A stretch of DNA of 64,000 nucleotides. Origin: Micromonospora purpureochromogenes. Its GTDB lineage: Bacteria; Actinomycetota; Actinomycetes; Mycobacteriales; Micromonosporaceae. Below are positions 6,687 to 14,741 of the stretch, piece after piece. Under the pieces are notes generated by a model. That model was not told the origin of the DNA, ran no database searches, and saw only the letters and a list, made by a program, of their open reading frames with translations. A program made the position numbers and the translations under genes. The stretch spans positions 372,001 through 436,000 of the forward strand of contig NZ_LT607410.1 of the NCBI RefSeq assembly GCF_900091515.1, written 5' to 3'. The first letter of the stretch is position 1. Each line of letters begins with the position of its first letter.

Positions 6687-8042
6687 ATGCTCGTAACACG
6701 CGGCCCGCGCGCTGCCATCCTGGCGGCGGGTGCGGCGTTCCTGCTCGTCACCAGCGCCTGCGGGACGACCGACAAGCCCGAAGACACAGCCACCCAACAG
6801 GTGCGTCTGTACGGCACCGACGGCAACATGCTGAACTCCTTCGCCGGCGAGCTGAAGGAGCGCGCCGACCTGGTCGACGGCATGAAGGGCACGACCCCGC
6901 TGACGCCGCTGACGGACGACTTCAAGGACCGGCTACTGGCGGTCGACCCCAAGCTGACCGACTTCCTCTACGCCGCCGAGGCGTACGACGCGGTCATGAT
7001 CAGTGCGCTGGCGGCGCAGCTCGCCGGCAGCACCGACCCGGCGGACATCGCCAAGCAGATAGTCGGCGTGACCAACAACGGTCAGCGCTGCTCGGACGCC
7101 GAGACCTGCCTGACCCTGGCCCGCGACGGGCAGGACGTGGAATACCGCGGCCCGTCGCTGACCCGGGCCGGCTTCACGGACGAGGGCGAGCCGGCCACCG
7201 CCAGCTACGCGACGCTGCACTTCGACGCCCAGAAGATCAACGACGCGAAGACCGAGTTCGTCGGCGCGGGCTTCGAGACGGCGGCGAGCACCAAGGCTCC
7301 GCCGAAGCCCAAGAAGCAGCGCGGCGGCAGGAACGACCGCAGCGACGGCTCCCCGCTGATCCTCGGCGGCCTGCTGCCGAAGACCGGTGACCTGGCCCTG
7401 GCCAACCCGCCGATCGCGGCGGGCGCGGCGCTGGCGGTCCAGGAGATCAACGCGGCCGGCGGCGTGCTGGGCGAGCCGATGGTCTGGATCGACGGCGACG
7501 ACGGCACCAGCCCGACGGTCGCCAAGGCCACGGTCGCCTCGCACATCCGCAACAAGGTGCAGGTCATCATCGGCGCGGGCGGGTCCGGTATCTCCAGCTC
7601 GGTGCTGCCGGACGTGGTCGCCGCCGGGCGGATCCTGTTCTCCCCGTCGAACACCGACTCGGGGCTGAGCAAGGCCGACGACAAGGGCCTCTACTTCCGT
7701 ACCGCCCCGCCGGACAGCCTCCAGGGCCGGGCGCTGGCCGACGTGATACTGCGCGACGGTCCGCACAAGATCGTCGTGGTGGCCCGCAAGGACTCCTACG
7801 GTGAGGGTCTCCAGGAGACCGTCCGCGCCGAGCTGGAGCGGGCCGGGTTCGGCAGCGACCGGGTGAAGCTGCTGACCTACGAGCCGCCGGCCGACGGCGA
7901 GGGCGCCGACGGCGTCGACTTCGTCGGCACCGCGAAGGAGATCAAGAGCTACGCCCCGGAGGCGGTGCTGGTGATCGGCTTCGCCGAGTCCGCCGGGCTG
8001 ATCCGGGCGTTGGACGACGCGGACGTGTCGATCCGGCACTGA
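6687..8042 (+). CDS. ABC-type (LIV) substrate-binding lipoprotein with lobes in swapped order
   Basis: A 451-residue exported lipoprotein: basic start, hydrophobic core and lipobox LLVTSAC with Cys25. Family Peripla_BP_6 (branched-chain amino-acid/amide binding). The order of parts is unusual. Residues ~37-185 (VRLYGTDGNML, YAAEAYDAVMISALAAQLAG, dpadIAKQIVGVT) match the half that normally comes second. After a basic linker (KPKKQRGGRNDRSDG), residues ~224-451 (LGGLLPKTGD, AALAVQEINAAGGVLGEP, VQVIIGAGGSGISSSVLP, LYFRTAPPDSLQGRALAD, DSYGEGLQETV) match the normal first half, and the protein ends at the hinge (GLIRALDDADVSIRH). A ribosome site AAGGTAAGG precedes the ATG. No permease or ATPase genes adjoin, so it may be a solo sensor or receptor. 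Confidence 0.8.
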   Translation: MLVTRGPRAAILAAGAAFLLVTSACGTTDKPEDTATQQVRLYGTDGNMLNSFAGELKERADLVDGMKGTTPLTPLTDDFKDRLLAVDPKLTDFLYAAEAYDAVMISALAAQLAGSTDPADIAKQIVGVTNNGQRCSDAETCLTLARDGQDVEYRGPSLTRAGFTDEGEPATASYATLHFDAQKINDAKTEFVGAGFETAASTKAPPKPKKQRGGRNDRSDGSPLILGGLLPKTGDLALANPPIAAGAALAVQEINAAGGVLGEPMVWIDGDDGTSPTVAKATVASHIRNKVQVIIGAGGSGISSSVLPDVVAAGRILFSPSNTDSGLSKADDKGLYFRTAPPDSLQGRALADVILRDGPHKIVVVARKDSYGEGLQETVRAELERAGFGSDRVKLLTYEPPADGEGADGVDFVGTAKEIKSYAPEAVLVIGFAESAGLIRALDDADVSIRH

Positions 8043-8052
8043 GCACCGACGA

Positions 8053-8087
8053 CGACGGCCGCACCGGGACATCCGGTGCGGCCGTCG
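8053..8087. terminator. Hairpin terminator
   Basis: Perfect 15-base arms (CGACGGCCGCACCGG and complement) with a 5-base loop, directly after the binding-lipoprotein gene and before the convergent enoyl-CoA hydratase end. Confidence 0.85.
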
Positions 8088-8102
8088 CGCGTGCGGGGTC
8101 GG

Positions 8103-8846
8103 TCAGCGGGAGCGGCGCCGCTCCAGGAACTCGGTCATCCGCCGCCGCTTCTCCTCGTCCTCGAAGAGCACCGCCTGGCTGACCAGGTCGAGGTGGGGGT
8201 GCGCGGCCGGCGGCGCGTCCACCGCCAGCTTGGTCAGCCGCAGCGCCAGCGCCGAGCCCTTCGCCATCTCGTCGATCAGCTCGTGCGCGCTCGGCAGCAG
8301 CTCGGCCGGTTCGGCCACCACCCGGTTGACCAGGCCGATCCGCAGCGCCTCCTCGGCGTCCACCCGCCGGCCGGTGAAGAGCAGCTCCTTGGCCCGGGCC
8401 TCGCCGACCAGCGCGGGCAGCCGGTAGGTCGCGCCGGCGCCGGCCAGGATGCCCAGCCGCACCTCGGGCTGGCCGAAGACCGCCCGGGTCGTGCAGACCC
8501 GCAGGTCGCACGCGTACGCCAGCTCGGCGCCACCGCCCAGCGCCGGCCCGTCCACCGCAGCCACGCTCGGCATCGGCAGGGCCCGGATCCGGGCGAAGGC
8601 CGCCTGGTTGATCGCGGCGAGGGCGTCGGTGCGGCCGCGCTCGCGCAGCTGGCCGATGTCCGCCCCGCCGGCGAAGATGCCCTCCGTGCCGCCGGTGAGC
8701 AGCAGCAGCCGGGGCCGGGCCTCCAGCTCGGCGCAGACCTCGTGCAGTTCGCCGATCAGGTCGGCGTCGATCGCGTTGCGCTTCTCGGGCCGGTCCAGCG
8801 TCACCACCAGCCGGTCCGGCAGTTCCTCGATCCGCAGCCCGCTCAT
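8103..8846 (-). CDS. Enoyl-CoA hydratase/isomerase family protein
   Basis: A 247-residue crotonase-fold enzyme, hydrating 2-enoyl-CoA in beta-oxidation. Visible signatures are LDRPEKRNAIDADLIGEL near the start, the oxyanion-hole segment FAGGADIGQL and the catalytic region VDGPALGGGAELAYACDLRV, followed by FGQPEVRLGILAGAGATYRL. The Glu of QPEV/GGGAE loops is the expected acid-base residue. Its ATG overlaps the stop of the upstream 3-hydroxyacyl-CoA dehydrogenase (ATGA), so the two successive beta-oxidation steps are encoded as one translationally coupled unit. Confidence 0.9.
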   Translation of the reverse strand: MSGLRIEELPDRLVVTLDRPEKRNAIDADLIGELHEVCAELEARPRLLLLTGGTEGIFAGGADIGQLRERGRTDALAAINQAAFARIRALPMPSVAAVDGPALGGGAELAYACDLRVCTTRAVFGQPEVRLGILAGAGATYRLPALVGEARAKELLFTGRRVDAEEALRIGLVNRVVAEPAELLPSAHELIDEMAKGSALALRLTKLAVDAPPAAHPHLDLVSQAVLFEDEEKRRRMTEFLERRRSR

Positions 8847-9721
8847 CGGCCCGTCCCTTCCCCGTCGGCCTTCCGGCCGTCCACCCAGCGGTAGAAGCCC
8901 TGGCCGGACTTCTTGCCGAGCTTCCCCGCGGCGACCATCTCCACCAGCAGCGGCGGCGGCGCGAAGCGCTCGCCGTAGGCGGCCTGGAGGGTGCGCGCGA
9001 TGTCGAGCCGGACGTCCAGTCCGACCAGGTCGGTGAGCTCCAGCGGGCCGACCGGGTGCCGGTAGCCGAGCACCATCGCCTTGTCGATGTCGCCGGGACT
9101 GGCCACCTGGTCGGCGACCATCCGGATCGCCTCCAGGCCGAGGGTGACCCCGAGCCGGGAGGTGGCGAAGCCGGGCATGTCGCGTACGACGACGGGGTCC
9201 TTGCCGAGCCGGCCGGCGAGCGCGACGGCCGCCTCGGTGGTCTCCCGGGCGGTCGCCGGGCCCACCACGACCTCCAGCAGGGCCATCGCCCAGACCGGGT
9301 TGAAGAAGTGCAGTCCGAGGAAGCGTTCCGGCCGGGCCAGCGGGTCGGCCAGCTCGGCGATCGGGATGCTGGAGGTGTTGCTGCCCAGCAGCACCGGGCG
9401 CAGCCCCTCGGCCTCGCGCAGCACGGCGCGCTTCAGGTCGAGCCGCTCGGGCACCGCCTCCACGACGACGTCCGGCTCCGGCGCGACCTCGCCCAGCGCC
9501 GCGCGCAGGGTCACCCGGGCCCGGTGCCCGGCGGCCTCGTCGGCGCCCAGCTTCCCGCGTTGCACGGCCCGGTCCCACAGCTCACCGAGGCGCGCAGCCG
9601 CCGCCTCCGACCGGCCCCGGTCCACCTCGACCAGTTCGACGGCGTGTCCCACACCGGCGGCGACGTAGGCGATCCCGAGCCCCATCGTGCCGGCACCGAC
9701 GACGACAAAACGACCACTCAT
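8843..9721 (-). CDS. 3-hydroxyacyl-CoA dehydrogenase
   Basis: A 292-residue soluble NAD-dependent enzyme that oxidises 3-hydroxyacyl-CoA or 3-hydroxybutyryl-CoA. The N-terminal Rossmann site is VVGAGTMGLGIAYVAA; the hinge signature LHFFNPVWAMALLEVV contains the catalytic His, and LLGSNTSSIPIAELA supplies the substrate Ser/Asn. The C-terminal HCDH domain (PGFATSRLGVTLGLEAIRMV ... YRHPVGPLELTDLVGLD ... GKKSGQGFYRW) is complete. Length is normal for PaaH/Hbd-type enzymes. It is the first gene of a pair with an enoyl-CoA hydratase. The exact chain-length range cannot be read from sequence. Confidence 0.9.
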   Translation of the reverse strand: MSGRFVVVGAGTMGLGIAYVAAGVGHAVELVEVDRGRSEAAAARLGELWDRAVQRGKLGADEAAGHRARVTLRAALGEVAPEPDVVVEAVPERLDLKRAVLREAEGLRPVLLGSNTSSIPIAELADPLARPERFLGLHFFNPVWAMALLEVVVGPATARETTEAAVALAGRLGKDPVVVRDMPGFATSRLGVTLGLEAIRMVADQVASPGDIDKAMVLGYRHPVGPLELTDLVGLDVRLDIARTLQAAYGERFAPPPLLVEMVAAGKLGKKSGQGFYRWVDGRKADGEGTGR

Positions 9722-9881
9722 GACGCTCCCTCGCTGCGCGCGGCGACGCGCCGGGGTCTCCGTCGCGCCCTGCCGCCCGCTCCTGGGTGCGACCCTATGC
9801 AGCAGTGCCCCGGGCGGCATGCGTGGGGGACCGCCGGACCGGGTACAGACGGCCCTCAACGTCAAGGGAAGGACGTAGCGC

Positions 9882-10186
9882 ATGAGCCAGGCACCGGAGA
9901 CCGTGGACGGCACCGGCACCAGCGAGGGTGGGGAGACCGTGGAGATGCGCGGCGACGAGCGCGTCGACCTGCTCCGCGCCGACACCAACAACGACGGGAA
10001 GACCGACGTGTGGGTGGTGGACACCGACGGTGACGGCAAGGCCGACCTGTTCCAGTTCGACACCGACGGTGACGGCAAGGTCGACATCACGATGGTCGAC
10101 ATCGACGAGGACGGCACCCCGGACGAGGTGGTCGACGGCGACGGCGGCCTCCCGCCGGAGGAGCTCCCCCGACCGTGCAGGTGTAG
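9882..10186 (+). CDS. EF-hand-like calcium-binding repeat protein (probable 3' frameshift)
   Basis: A short acidic protein with four consecutive calcium-loop motifs: DTNNDGKTD, DTDGDGKAD, DTDGDGKVD and DIDEDGTPD, each a DxDxDG loop as in EF-hand, dockerin and thrombospondin type-3 repeats. It has no signal peptide, so it would act in the cytoplasm unless exported otherwise. AAGGA lies 9 bases before the ATG. As written, the frame misses the TAG at the end of this interval and runs on for 418 more codons, over an antisense methyltransferase gene and into the next oxidoreductase. One extra base in the C-run at 10166-10170 would end the protein normally at TAG (…LPPTVQV). I therefore end the gene there. 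Confidence 0.6.
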
Positions 10187-10226
10187 GCCCGCGCCGGGGC
10201 CCCGGTCCGGGGTCCCGGCGGCGCGC

Positions 10227-11015
10227 TCAGCCCGCCAGCCGCAGGGTGGCCAGATAGTACGGGGCGTCCCGGTCGTCCACGTCGGTCAGCCGCCAGGCGG
10301 TGTCCCGGACCAGCTCGGCCAGCTCCTCGGCCGAGCAGACGAGGTAGTCGAACCATTCCGTGCCCAGCTCGCGGTAGCGCAGCCGCAGTCGCAACTGGCC
10401 GCCGAGCCGGCCGCGCCGCCGGTTGAGTTCGTGGTAGCCGGTGTGCACCGGGTCCTTCGTGCCGTACGGGTCGGTGCCGTGCGCGATGACCTGCGCGCCG
10501 GGGGCGGCCATCGCGGCGAGCGCGGCCAGGAACGCCGCCGCCCGGTGCCGCCCCTCGATCAGCCCCAGGTTGTTGCCGAGCAGCAGGAACGTGTCGTACC
10601 GCCGGCCGTCTGCGACGTGCTCGTCGACCGTGCCGAGGACGAGGTCACGCACCCCCCGGTGCCGACTCACCCGCAACGCGCCCACCGAGGTGTCCAGCCC
10701 GGTCACCGGTACGCCGCGCTCCTGCAGCAGCAGCGCGATCCGCCCACCCCCGACGCCGATGTCGAGCGTCGCGCCCCGCACCCGGTCCACGGCCCGGTGG
10801 TCGTACGGCTGCCAGTCCTGCGGCCCGTCGAGGTAGTGCGCGGCCGGCGCGCCGTTGATCAGCCCGTCTTCCCGTTCGATGATCTCGATGACCGGTCGGG
10901 GCAGTCGCCCGCCCACCAGCGGCCGGGGACCGATGCCGGTGTGCACGGCGTACGCGTCGCGCAGCATCTCGCCGAACACGTCGCCGATCCTCGGTTCCCC
11001 GATCACGGGGTTCAC
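10227..11015 (-). CDS. Class I SAM-dependent methyltransferase
   Basis: About 262 residues. Motif I is GATLDIGVGGGRIALLLQERG (SAM-binding GxGxG-type loop), followed by VTGLDTSVGAL (acidic residue for the ribose) and DTFLLLGNNLGLIEG (motif IV region). The C-terminal beta-rich part (LRYRELGTEWFDYLVCSAEE) and the final APYYLATLRLAG strand complete the fold. The substrate is unknown. The GTG start lies 45 bases from the divergent PPOX oxidoreductase start, so the two share a compact promoter region; a second GTG three codons in is possible. Confidence 0.75.
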   Translation of the reverse strand: MNPVIGEPRIGDVFGEMLRDAYAVHTGIGPRPLVGGRLPRPVIEIIEREDGLINGAPAAHYLDGPQDWQPYDHRAVDRVRGATLDIGVGGGRIALLLQERGVPVTGLDTSVGALRVSRHRGVRDLVLGTVDEHVADGRRYDTFLLLGNNLGLIEGRHRAAAFLAALAAMAAPGAQVIAHGTDPYGTKDPVHTGYHELNRRRGRLGGQLRLRLRYRELGTEWFDYLVCSAEELAELVRDTAWRLTDVDDRDAPYYLATLRLAG

Positions 11016-11060
11016 GCTATCCGTGCGGCTGGGACCTGTCGCGGTCGTATCCTGGGCGGC

Positions 11061-11441
11061 GTGACCGACCTGGACCGCCTGGCGGCGGAGAAGTACGTCC
11101 TGCTGACGACGTTCCGCAAGGACGGTCGCGCGGTGCCGACCCCGGTCTGGGCGGTGCGCGACGGCGACACCCTGGCGGTCTGGACGGCGGCGGACTCGGG
11201 CAAGGTGAAACGGATCCGGCGCGACGGCACGGTGACGGTGGCCCCCTGCGACGTGCGGGGTCGCCCGCGCGGTACGGCGGTCCCCGGGCACGCCGTGCTC
11301 TGCTCCCCGGAGGAGACCAAGCGGGTCCGCGACCTGATCAAGCGGAAGTACCGGCTGCTGGGCCGGCTCAGCCTGCTGGGCAGCCGGCTGCGCCGGGGCG
11401 AGCGGGGCACGATCGGGATCCGGATCACCGTCCAGGAGTGA
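11061..11441 (+). CDS. PPOX-class F420-dependent oxidoreductase
   Basis: A 126-residue split-barrel flavin/F420-binding protein of the pyridoxamine 5'-phosphate oxidase superfamily. Characteristic elements are AEKYVLLTTFRKDGRAVPTP, VWAVRDGDTLAVWTAADSGK and KRIRRDGTVTVAPCDVRGRP, close to the actinobacterial Rv1155/Rv2074-type F420 reductases. It probably reduces a small organic substrate using F420H2. The GTG start sits 8 bases after a TATCCT -10-like word, suggesting leaderless transcription. It ends before a shared terminator with bldC. Confidence 0.8.
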   Translation: MTDLDRLAAEKYVLLTTFRKDGRAVPTPVWAVRDGDTLAVWTAADSGKVKRIRRDGTVTVAPCDVRGRPRGTAVPGHAVLCSPEETKRVRDLIKRKYRLLGRLSLLGSRLRRGERGTIGIRITVQE

Positions 11442-11464
11442 GCGTCGCCAGGCCCGGACATGGT

Positions 11465-11510
11465 TCAGGGGCGGTGGATCGTCGCTGTCGCGACGTCCGC
11501 CCGCCCCTGA
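11465..11510. terminator. Bidirectional hairpin terminator
   Basis: Ten-base perfect arms TCAGGGGCGG and CCGCCCCTGA enclose an inner partial hairpin (GTCGC...GCGAC). It separates the convergent PPOX and bldC genes. Confidence 0.75.
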
Positions 11511-11538
11511 GACCGGAACGCTTCTCGGTGTCGGTAGG

Positions 11539-11748
11539 TCAGTCTCCCTGACGCTGCTGCGGGATCTGCCCCTGAAGCAGGGCCCGAACCTCCGACTCAC
11601 GGTACCGACGGTGGCCGCCCAGAGTCCGGATCGCGCTGAGCTTTCCCGCCTTGGCCCACCGGGTCACCGTCTTCGGGTCGACACGGAACATCGACGCCAC
11701 CTCGGCCGGCGTGAGTAGCGGCTCTGGTTCGTGCGTTCGCGATGCCAT
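11539..11748 (-). CDS. bldC: BldC, MerR-like developmental regulator
   Basis: A 69-residue protein made almost entirely of one winged HTH of the MerR/excisionase type: LLTPAEVASMFRVDPKTVTR, WAKAGKLSAIRTLGGHRRYR, then a short basic/Gln-rich tail (GQIPQQRQGD). This is near-identical in layout to Streptomyces BldC, which binds head-to-tail on direct repeats and times entry into development. A GGAGGAG ribosome site precedes the ATG. The downstream neighbours on the other side (a conserved hypothetical and valine dehydrogenase) are the same as in Streptomyces, supporting orthology. Confidence 0.93.
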   Translation of the reverse strand: MASRTHEPEPLLTPAEVASMFRVDPKTVTRWAKAGKLSAIRTLGGHRRYRESEVRALLQGQIPQQRQGD

Positions 11749-11837
11749 CGGTCACTCCTCCACGTGTATAGACATCGGCCGGGGTCCCGCCGGCCGACGC
11801 GTCTCCCATGGTCCGGCTAGTCCCCGATGTCCGACAT

Positions 11838-11859
11838 GGGCCGAACGGCCGAAGGTCCC
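11838..11859. promoter_or_regulatory. Overlapping GGCC-palindromes upstream of bldC
   Basis: GGGCCGAACGGCC (11838-11850) runs into GGCCGAAGGTCCC (to 11859), two overlapping near-palindromes about 90 bases before the bldC start. The words resemble the GGGCCGATCGGCCC-type sites of the actinobacterial DevR/DosR/OsdR stress regulators. The rest of the 252-base gap between bldC and the next gene is unusually AT-rich (11880-11950) and probably holds the bldC promoter. Assignment is inferred from the word only. Confidence 0.35.
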
Positions 11860-12000
11860 TAGACGGACGGATGAACCATGCCCGATTTATCTGACTTTTA
11901 CACGGCAGAAAGTACCTTATTCGGACTCATGATCACGGTTCGTGATGCGTCAACTACGAGATCGCCTCGCATCTGACCGCATCGCTGGGTGGATTCGTGG

Positions 12001-12840
12001 TCAGTTGCACCGCTCGAGCAGCTGCACCGCACGCCAGCGGGCCACCAGCCGGTCGTACGCCGCGGAGGCCTCGTCCGCCTCGCCCCGGGCGAGCCCGGCC
12101 AGGCCGGCGGCGACCAGCTCCGTCGAGTCGTCCGCGGTCAGCGTCTCGTCGGAGAGCAGCTGCACCAGGCCGCCGTAGTCCAGCTCCACCACCGAGCGCG
12201 GATGGAACTCCTCGAGCCAGCGGGCGGCCTCCTCGACCGCCTCGGTGATCGGGGCCTCCCCGACCGACTTGCGCAGCACGGACAAGGCCCGGGACGACCG
12301 GCGGCGGGCCTTGGAGATCTCGGTGCGGTAGCGCAGCGCCCGCCGCCCCGGGTGGGTGACCAGGTCCCGCTCCGCCGGCTCGAAGAGCACGAACCACCGC
12401 AGCGGCACGCCCCAGGTGGCGATCTGCTCGTGCAGCCGCGGGACCCCGTGTTCGAGCACCCGCGCCCCGCTGCGCCAGTCGTCGACCACCGCCTTGGCCT
12501 GACCGGCCAGCACGGGCGGGACGAACGCGTCGGCGAGTACGGACGGCACCCCGTCCCGCGCGCTGAGCGCCGCCTCAGCCACCCGGATCCGCAGGTTCCA
12601 GGGGCAGACCAGCAGCGTGTCGTCGGCCTCCAGGACGTACGCCTCGTCGGGCAGGTCGGGCAGCCGGGTCCAGCCCGCGCCGAGCGCCTCGATCACCGAG
12701 GTGCGCTGCCGTCCCGGGCCCTCCAGCGGGGCGACCGCCCGTCCCTCCCGCACGTAGCGCCGCCAGTACGACTGACGGTCCCGGTCGAAGGCGGTCAGCG
12801 GCTCGTAGACGCGCAGATAAGCAGCGAAGAGCGACGGCAC
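12001..12840 (-). CDS. Conserved hypothetical protein of the bldC-vdh locus
   Basis: About 279 residues, soluble, mixed alpha/beta with a strongly helical C-terminal half (ITEAVEEAARWLEEF, ELVAAGLAGLARGEADEA). Conserved-looking blocks include VPSLFAAYLRVYEPLTAFDR, LVCPWNLRIRVAEAAL and GVPLRWFVLFEPAERDL. A GTG start was chosen where conservation should begin; the frame is open 51 codons upstream but that part is low-complexity arginine. Proteins of this type sit between bldC and valine dehydrogenase in Streptomyces too. I know of no assigned function; the fixed position next to bldC makes it a candidate developmental factor. Confidence 0.7.
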   Translation of the reverse strand: MPSLFAAYLRVYEPLTAFDRDRQSYWRRYVREGRAVAPLEGPGRQRTSVIEALGAGWTRLPDLPDEAYVLEADDTLLVCPWNLRIRVAEAALSARDGVPSVLADAFVPPVLAGQAKAVVDDWRSGARVLEHGVPRLHEQIATWGVPLRWFVLFEPAERDLVTHPGRRALRYRTEISKARRRSSRALSVLRKSVGEAPITEAVEEAARWLEEFHPRSVVELDYGGLVQLLSDETLTADDSTELVAAGLAGLARGEADEASAAYDRLVARWRAVQLLERCN

Positions 12841-13010
12841 GGCGCGATCCTCCCACGAGACGGGGCCCCAGCGCCGTCGGCGCCCGGCAGGCATGACGTG
12901 GACGGCGGTGCGGCGTGGACCGATATTAGGCTCAGCAGCACCGGCAGCATCCCGCCGGCGTCCACCAGGTCCGCGTCCCACAAGGGCGCACACCGAAACA
13001 GGAGCAAGCC

Positions 13011-14093
13011 ATGGGCGTATTCGCGAGCACCGACGATCCGGGATCGGCCGGTCACGAACAGGTCGTCTTCTGCCAGGACAAGCAGACCGGCCTCAAGGCG
13101 ATCATCGGCATCTACTCGACCGCGCTGGGCCCCGCGCTCGGCGGCACCCGGTTCTACCCGTACGCCAGCGAGGAGGCGGCGCTCGCGGACGTGCTCGACC
13201 TGTCCCGCGGCATGGCGTACAAGAACGCCCTCGCCGGGCTGGACCTGGGCGGCGGCAAGGCGGTCATCTGGGGCGACCCGGAGCAGATCAAGAGCGAGGC
13301 GCTGCTGCGCGCGTACGGCCGGTTCGTCGAGTCGCTGGCCGGCCGCTACTACACCGCCTGCGACGTCGGCACCTACGTCGCCGACATGGACGTGATCGCC
13401 CGGGAGACGCGCTACGTCACCGGCCGCAGCGTGGAGCACGGCGGCGCCGGCGACTCCTCGATCCTCACCGCCTGGGGCGTGTTCCAGGGCATGCGCGCCG
13501 CCGCCGAGCACGTCTGGGGCGCGCCGACGCTGGCCGGCAAGCGGGTGGGCGTGGCCGGCCTGGGCAAGGTCGGCAAGTACCTCACCAAGCACCTGCTCGA
13601 CGACGGCGCCGAGGTCGTGGCGACCGACGTCAACCCGAAGGCCCTGGAGTGGGTGCGCACCACCCACCCGCAGGTCGAGCTGGTCGACGACGCCACCGCG
13701 CTCGTCGCCGCCGACATCGACGTGTACGCCCCCTGCGCGCTGGGCGGCGCCCTCAACGACGACACCGTGCCGGCGCTGCGCGCCAAGGTCGTCACCGGGG
13801 CGGCCAACAACCAGCTCGCCCACCCGGGCATCGAGAAGCTGCTCGCCGACCGGGGCATCCTCTACACCCCCGACTACGTGGTGAACGCCGGCGGCGTGAT
13901 CCAGGTGGCCGACGAGATCGAGGGCTTCAACTTCGAGCGGGCCAAGCTGCGCGCCACGAAGATCTACGACACCACCCGGGAGATCCTGCAGCTCGCCGAC
14001 GACGAGGGCGTGCCGCCGGCGGTGGCCGCCGACCGGCTGGCCGAGCGCCGGATGGCCGACGTGGGCCGGCTGCGCACCATCCTCCTGCGCTGA
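13011..14093 (+). CDS. vdh: Valine (leucine/Glu/Phe family) dehydrogenase
   Basis: A 360-residue NAD-dependent amino-acid dehydrogenase of branched-chain catabolism, converting valine or leucine to the 2-oxo acid plus ammonia. The glycine-rich substrate/catalytic stretch [20 protein letters not shown] contains the two conserved lysines; the Rossmann site is [33 protein letters not shown] and [17 protein letters not shown] are classic for valine/leucine dehydrogenases. CAGGAG precedes the ATG by about 7 bases. In actinomycetes the product feeds acyl-CoA starter units for fatty acids and polyketides. It is divergent from the conserved gene at 12001-12840 and followed by a strong terminator. Confidence 0.93.
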   Translation: MGVFASTDDPGSAGHEQVVFCQDKQTGLKAIIGIYSTALGPALGGTRFYPYASEEAALADVLDLSRGMAYKNALAGLDLGGGKAVIWGDPEQIKSEALLRAYGRFVESLAGRYYTACDVGTYVADMDVIARETRYVTGRSVEHGGAGDSSILTAWGVFQGMRAAAEHVWGAPTLAGKRVGVAGLGKVGKYLTKHLLDDGAEVVATDVNPKALEWVRTTHPQVELVDDATALVAADIDVYAPCALGGALNDDTVPALRAKVVTGAANNQLAHPGIEKLLADRGILYTPDYVVNAGGVIQVADEIEGFNFERAKLRATKIYDTTREILQLADDEGVPPAVAADRLAERRMADVGRLRTILLR

Positions 14094-14100
14094 CCGCGGC

Positions 14101-14135
14101 CCCCGGGGTGCGGGCACCCGCCCCGCACCCCGGGG
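14101..14135. terminator. Hairpin terminator after vdh
   Basis: Fourteen-base perfect arms (CCCCGGGGTGCGGG and complement) around a 7-base loop, 7 bases after the vdh stop codon. The remaining ~245 bases to the next gene must include its promoter (TACACT at about 14218 is one -10-like word); nothing else is recognised there. Confidence 0.85.
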
Positions 14136-14382
14136 CACCCCCGAGTAAGCTCCATTCGGGGAGTTCGTCACGATCTGTCCGGTGTCACGGCCGGCCCGCC
14201 ATCCGCTCCTTACCGGGTACACTCGGTGACGGCCGGATCGCTGCGACGCGCAGAGCCGGCTGACGGTAACCCGAGGTGCCGAACGGTGGCATCCCCATGT
14301 ACCGTAAGAGCCACGAGAGATGCCTGACGTCATCGGGGCCCGCCTTCGGGCTGCCCCGCATTCTGTGCGAGGGGGTCGAGCC

Positions 14383-14598
14383 ATGGGGCGCGGCCGTGCT
14401 AAGGCCAAGCAGACGAAGGTGGCCCGGGAGTTGAAGTACCACTCCCCGAACACCGACCTCACCGCCTTGCAGCGCGAGCTGGCGGGTGCTGGTAAGTCTG
14501 AGCACAACTTCGACGACGACTACAAAGAGTATGTCGACGACGATGATGAGGATCATGCGGACGACGGCCCGGATCCCTGGGTTCCTCCGACCCGCTGA
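14383..14598 (+). CDS. DUF3073 domain protein
   Basis: A 71-residue protein conserved across actinobacteria. It begins with the hallmark MGRGRAKAKQTKVARELKY (basic), then SPNTDLTALQRELA, and ends in an Asp-rich stretch (DDDYKEYVDDDDEDHADD) before PDPWVPPTR. The charge split (basic head, acidic tail) suggests nucleic-acid or ribosome contact, but no function is established. GAGGGGG gives a ribosome site. In Streptomyces the same protein also lies between purM/purF and vdh, so the location is ancestral. Confidence 0.9.
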   Translation: MGRGRAKAKQTKVARELKYHSPNTDLTALQRELAGAGKSEHNFDDDYKEYVDDDDEDHADDGPDPWVPPTR

Positions 14599-14613
14599 CC
14601 TCCGGTCGCATCT

Positions 14614-14640
14614 GAGCACGCGGTAACTCCCCGCGTGCTC
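14614..14640. terminator. Hairpin terminator after the DUF3073 gene
   Basis: GAGCACGCGG and CCGCGTGCTC form a perfect 10-base stem with a 7-base loop, 15 bases after the stop codon. Confidence 0.85.
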
Positions 14641-14676
14641 ACGCATGTGCCCGACAGAAGTGGCGCTACGACCGAC

Positions 14677-14732
14677 GATCAGGGACCTCGCCCCGCCGGA
14701 ACGCTCTCCGGTCGGCCGGCAGGTCCCTGATC
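14677..14732. terminator. Hairpin terminator after the RiPP precursor gene
   Basis: GATCAGGGACCT and AGGTCCCTGATC are perfect 12-base arms flanking an inner GCCGG/CCGG hairpin. It lies just beyond the end of the minus-strand precursor gene and facing the previous terminator, so this convergent junction has two separate hairpins. Confidence 0.75.
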
Positions 14733-14741
14733 GCGGCGTGT

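Noticed and set aside
10187..11060. In-frame fusion of the calcium-repeat protein with the PPOX oxidoreductase
   Set aside because: The middle part is antisense to a methyltransferase with a clear SAM motif, and a one-base change restores a normal stop; kept only as a finding.
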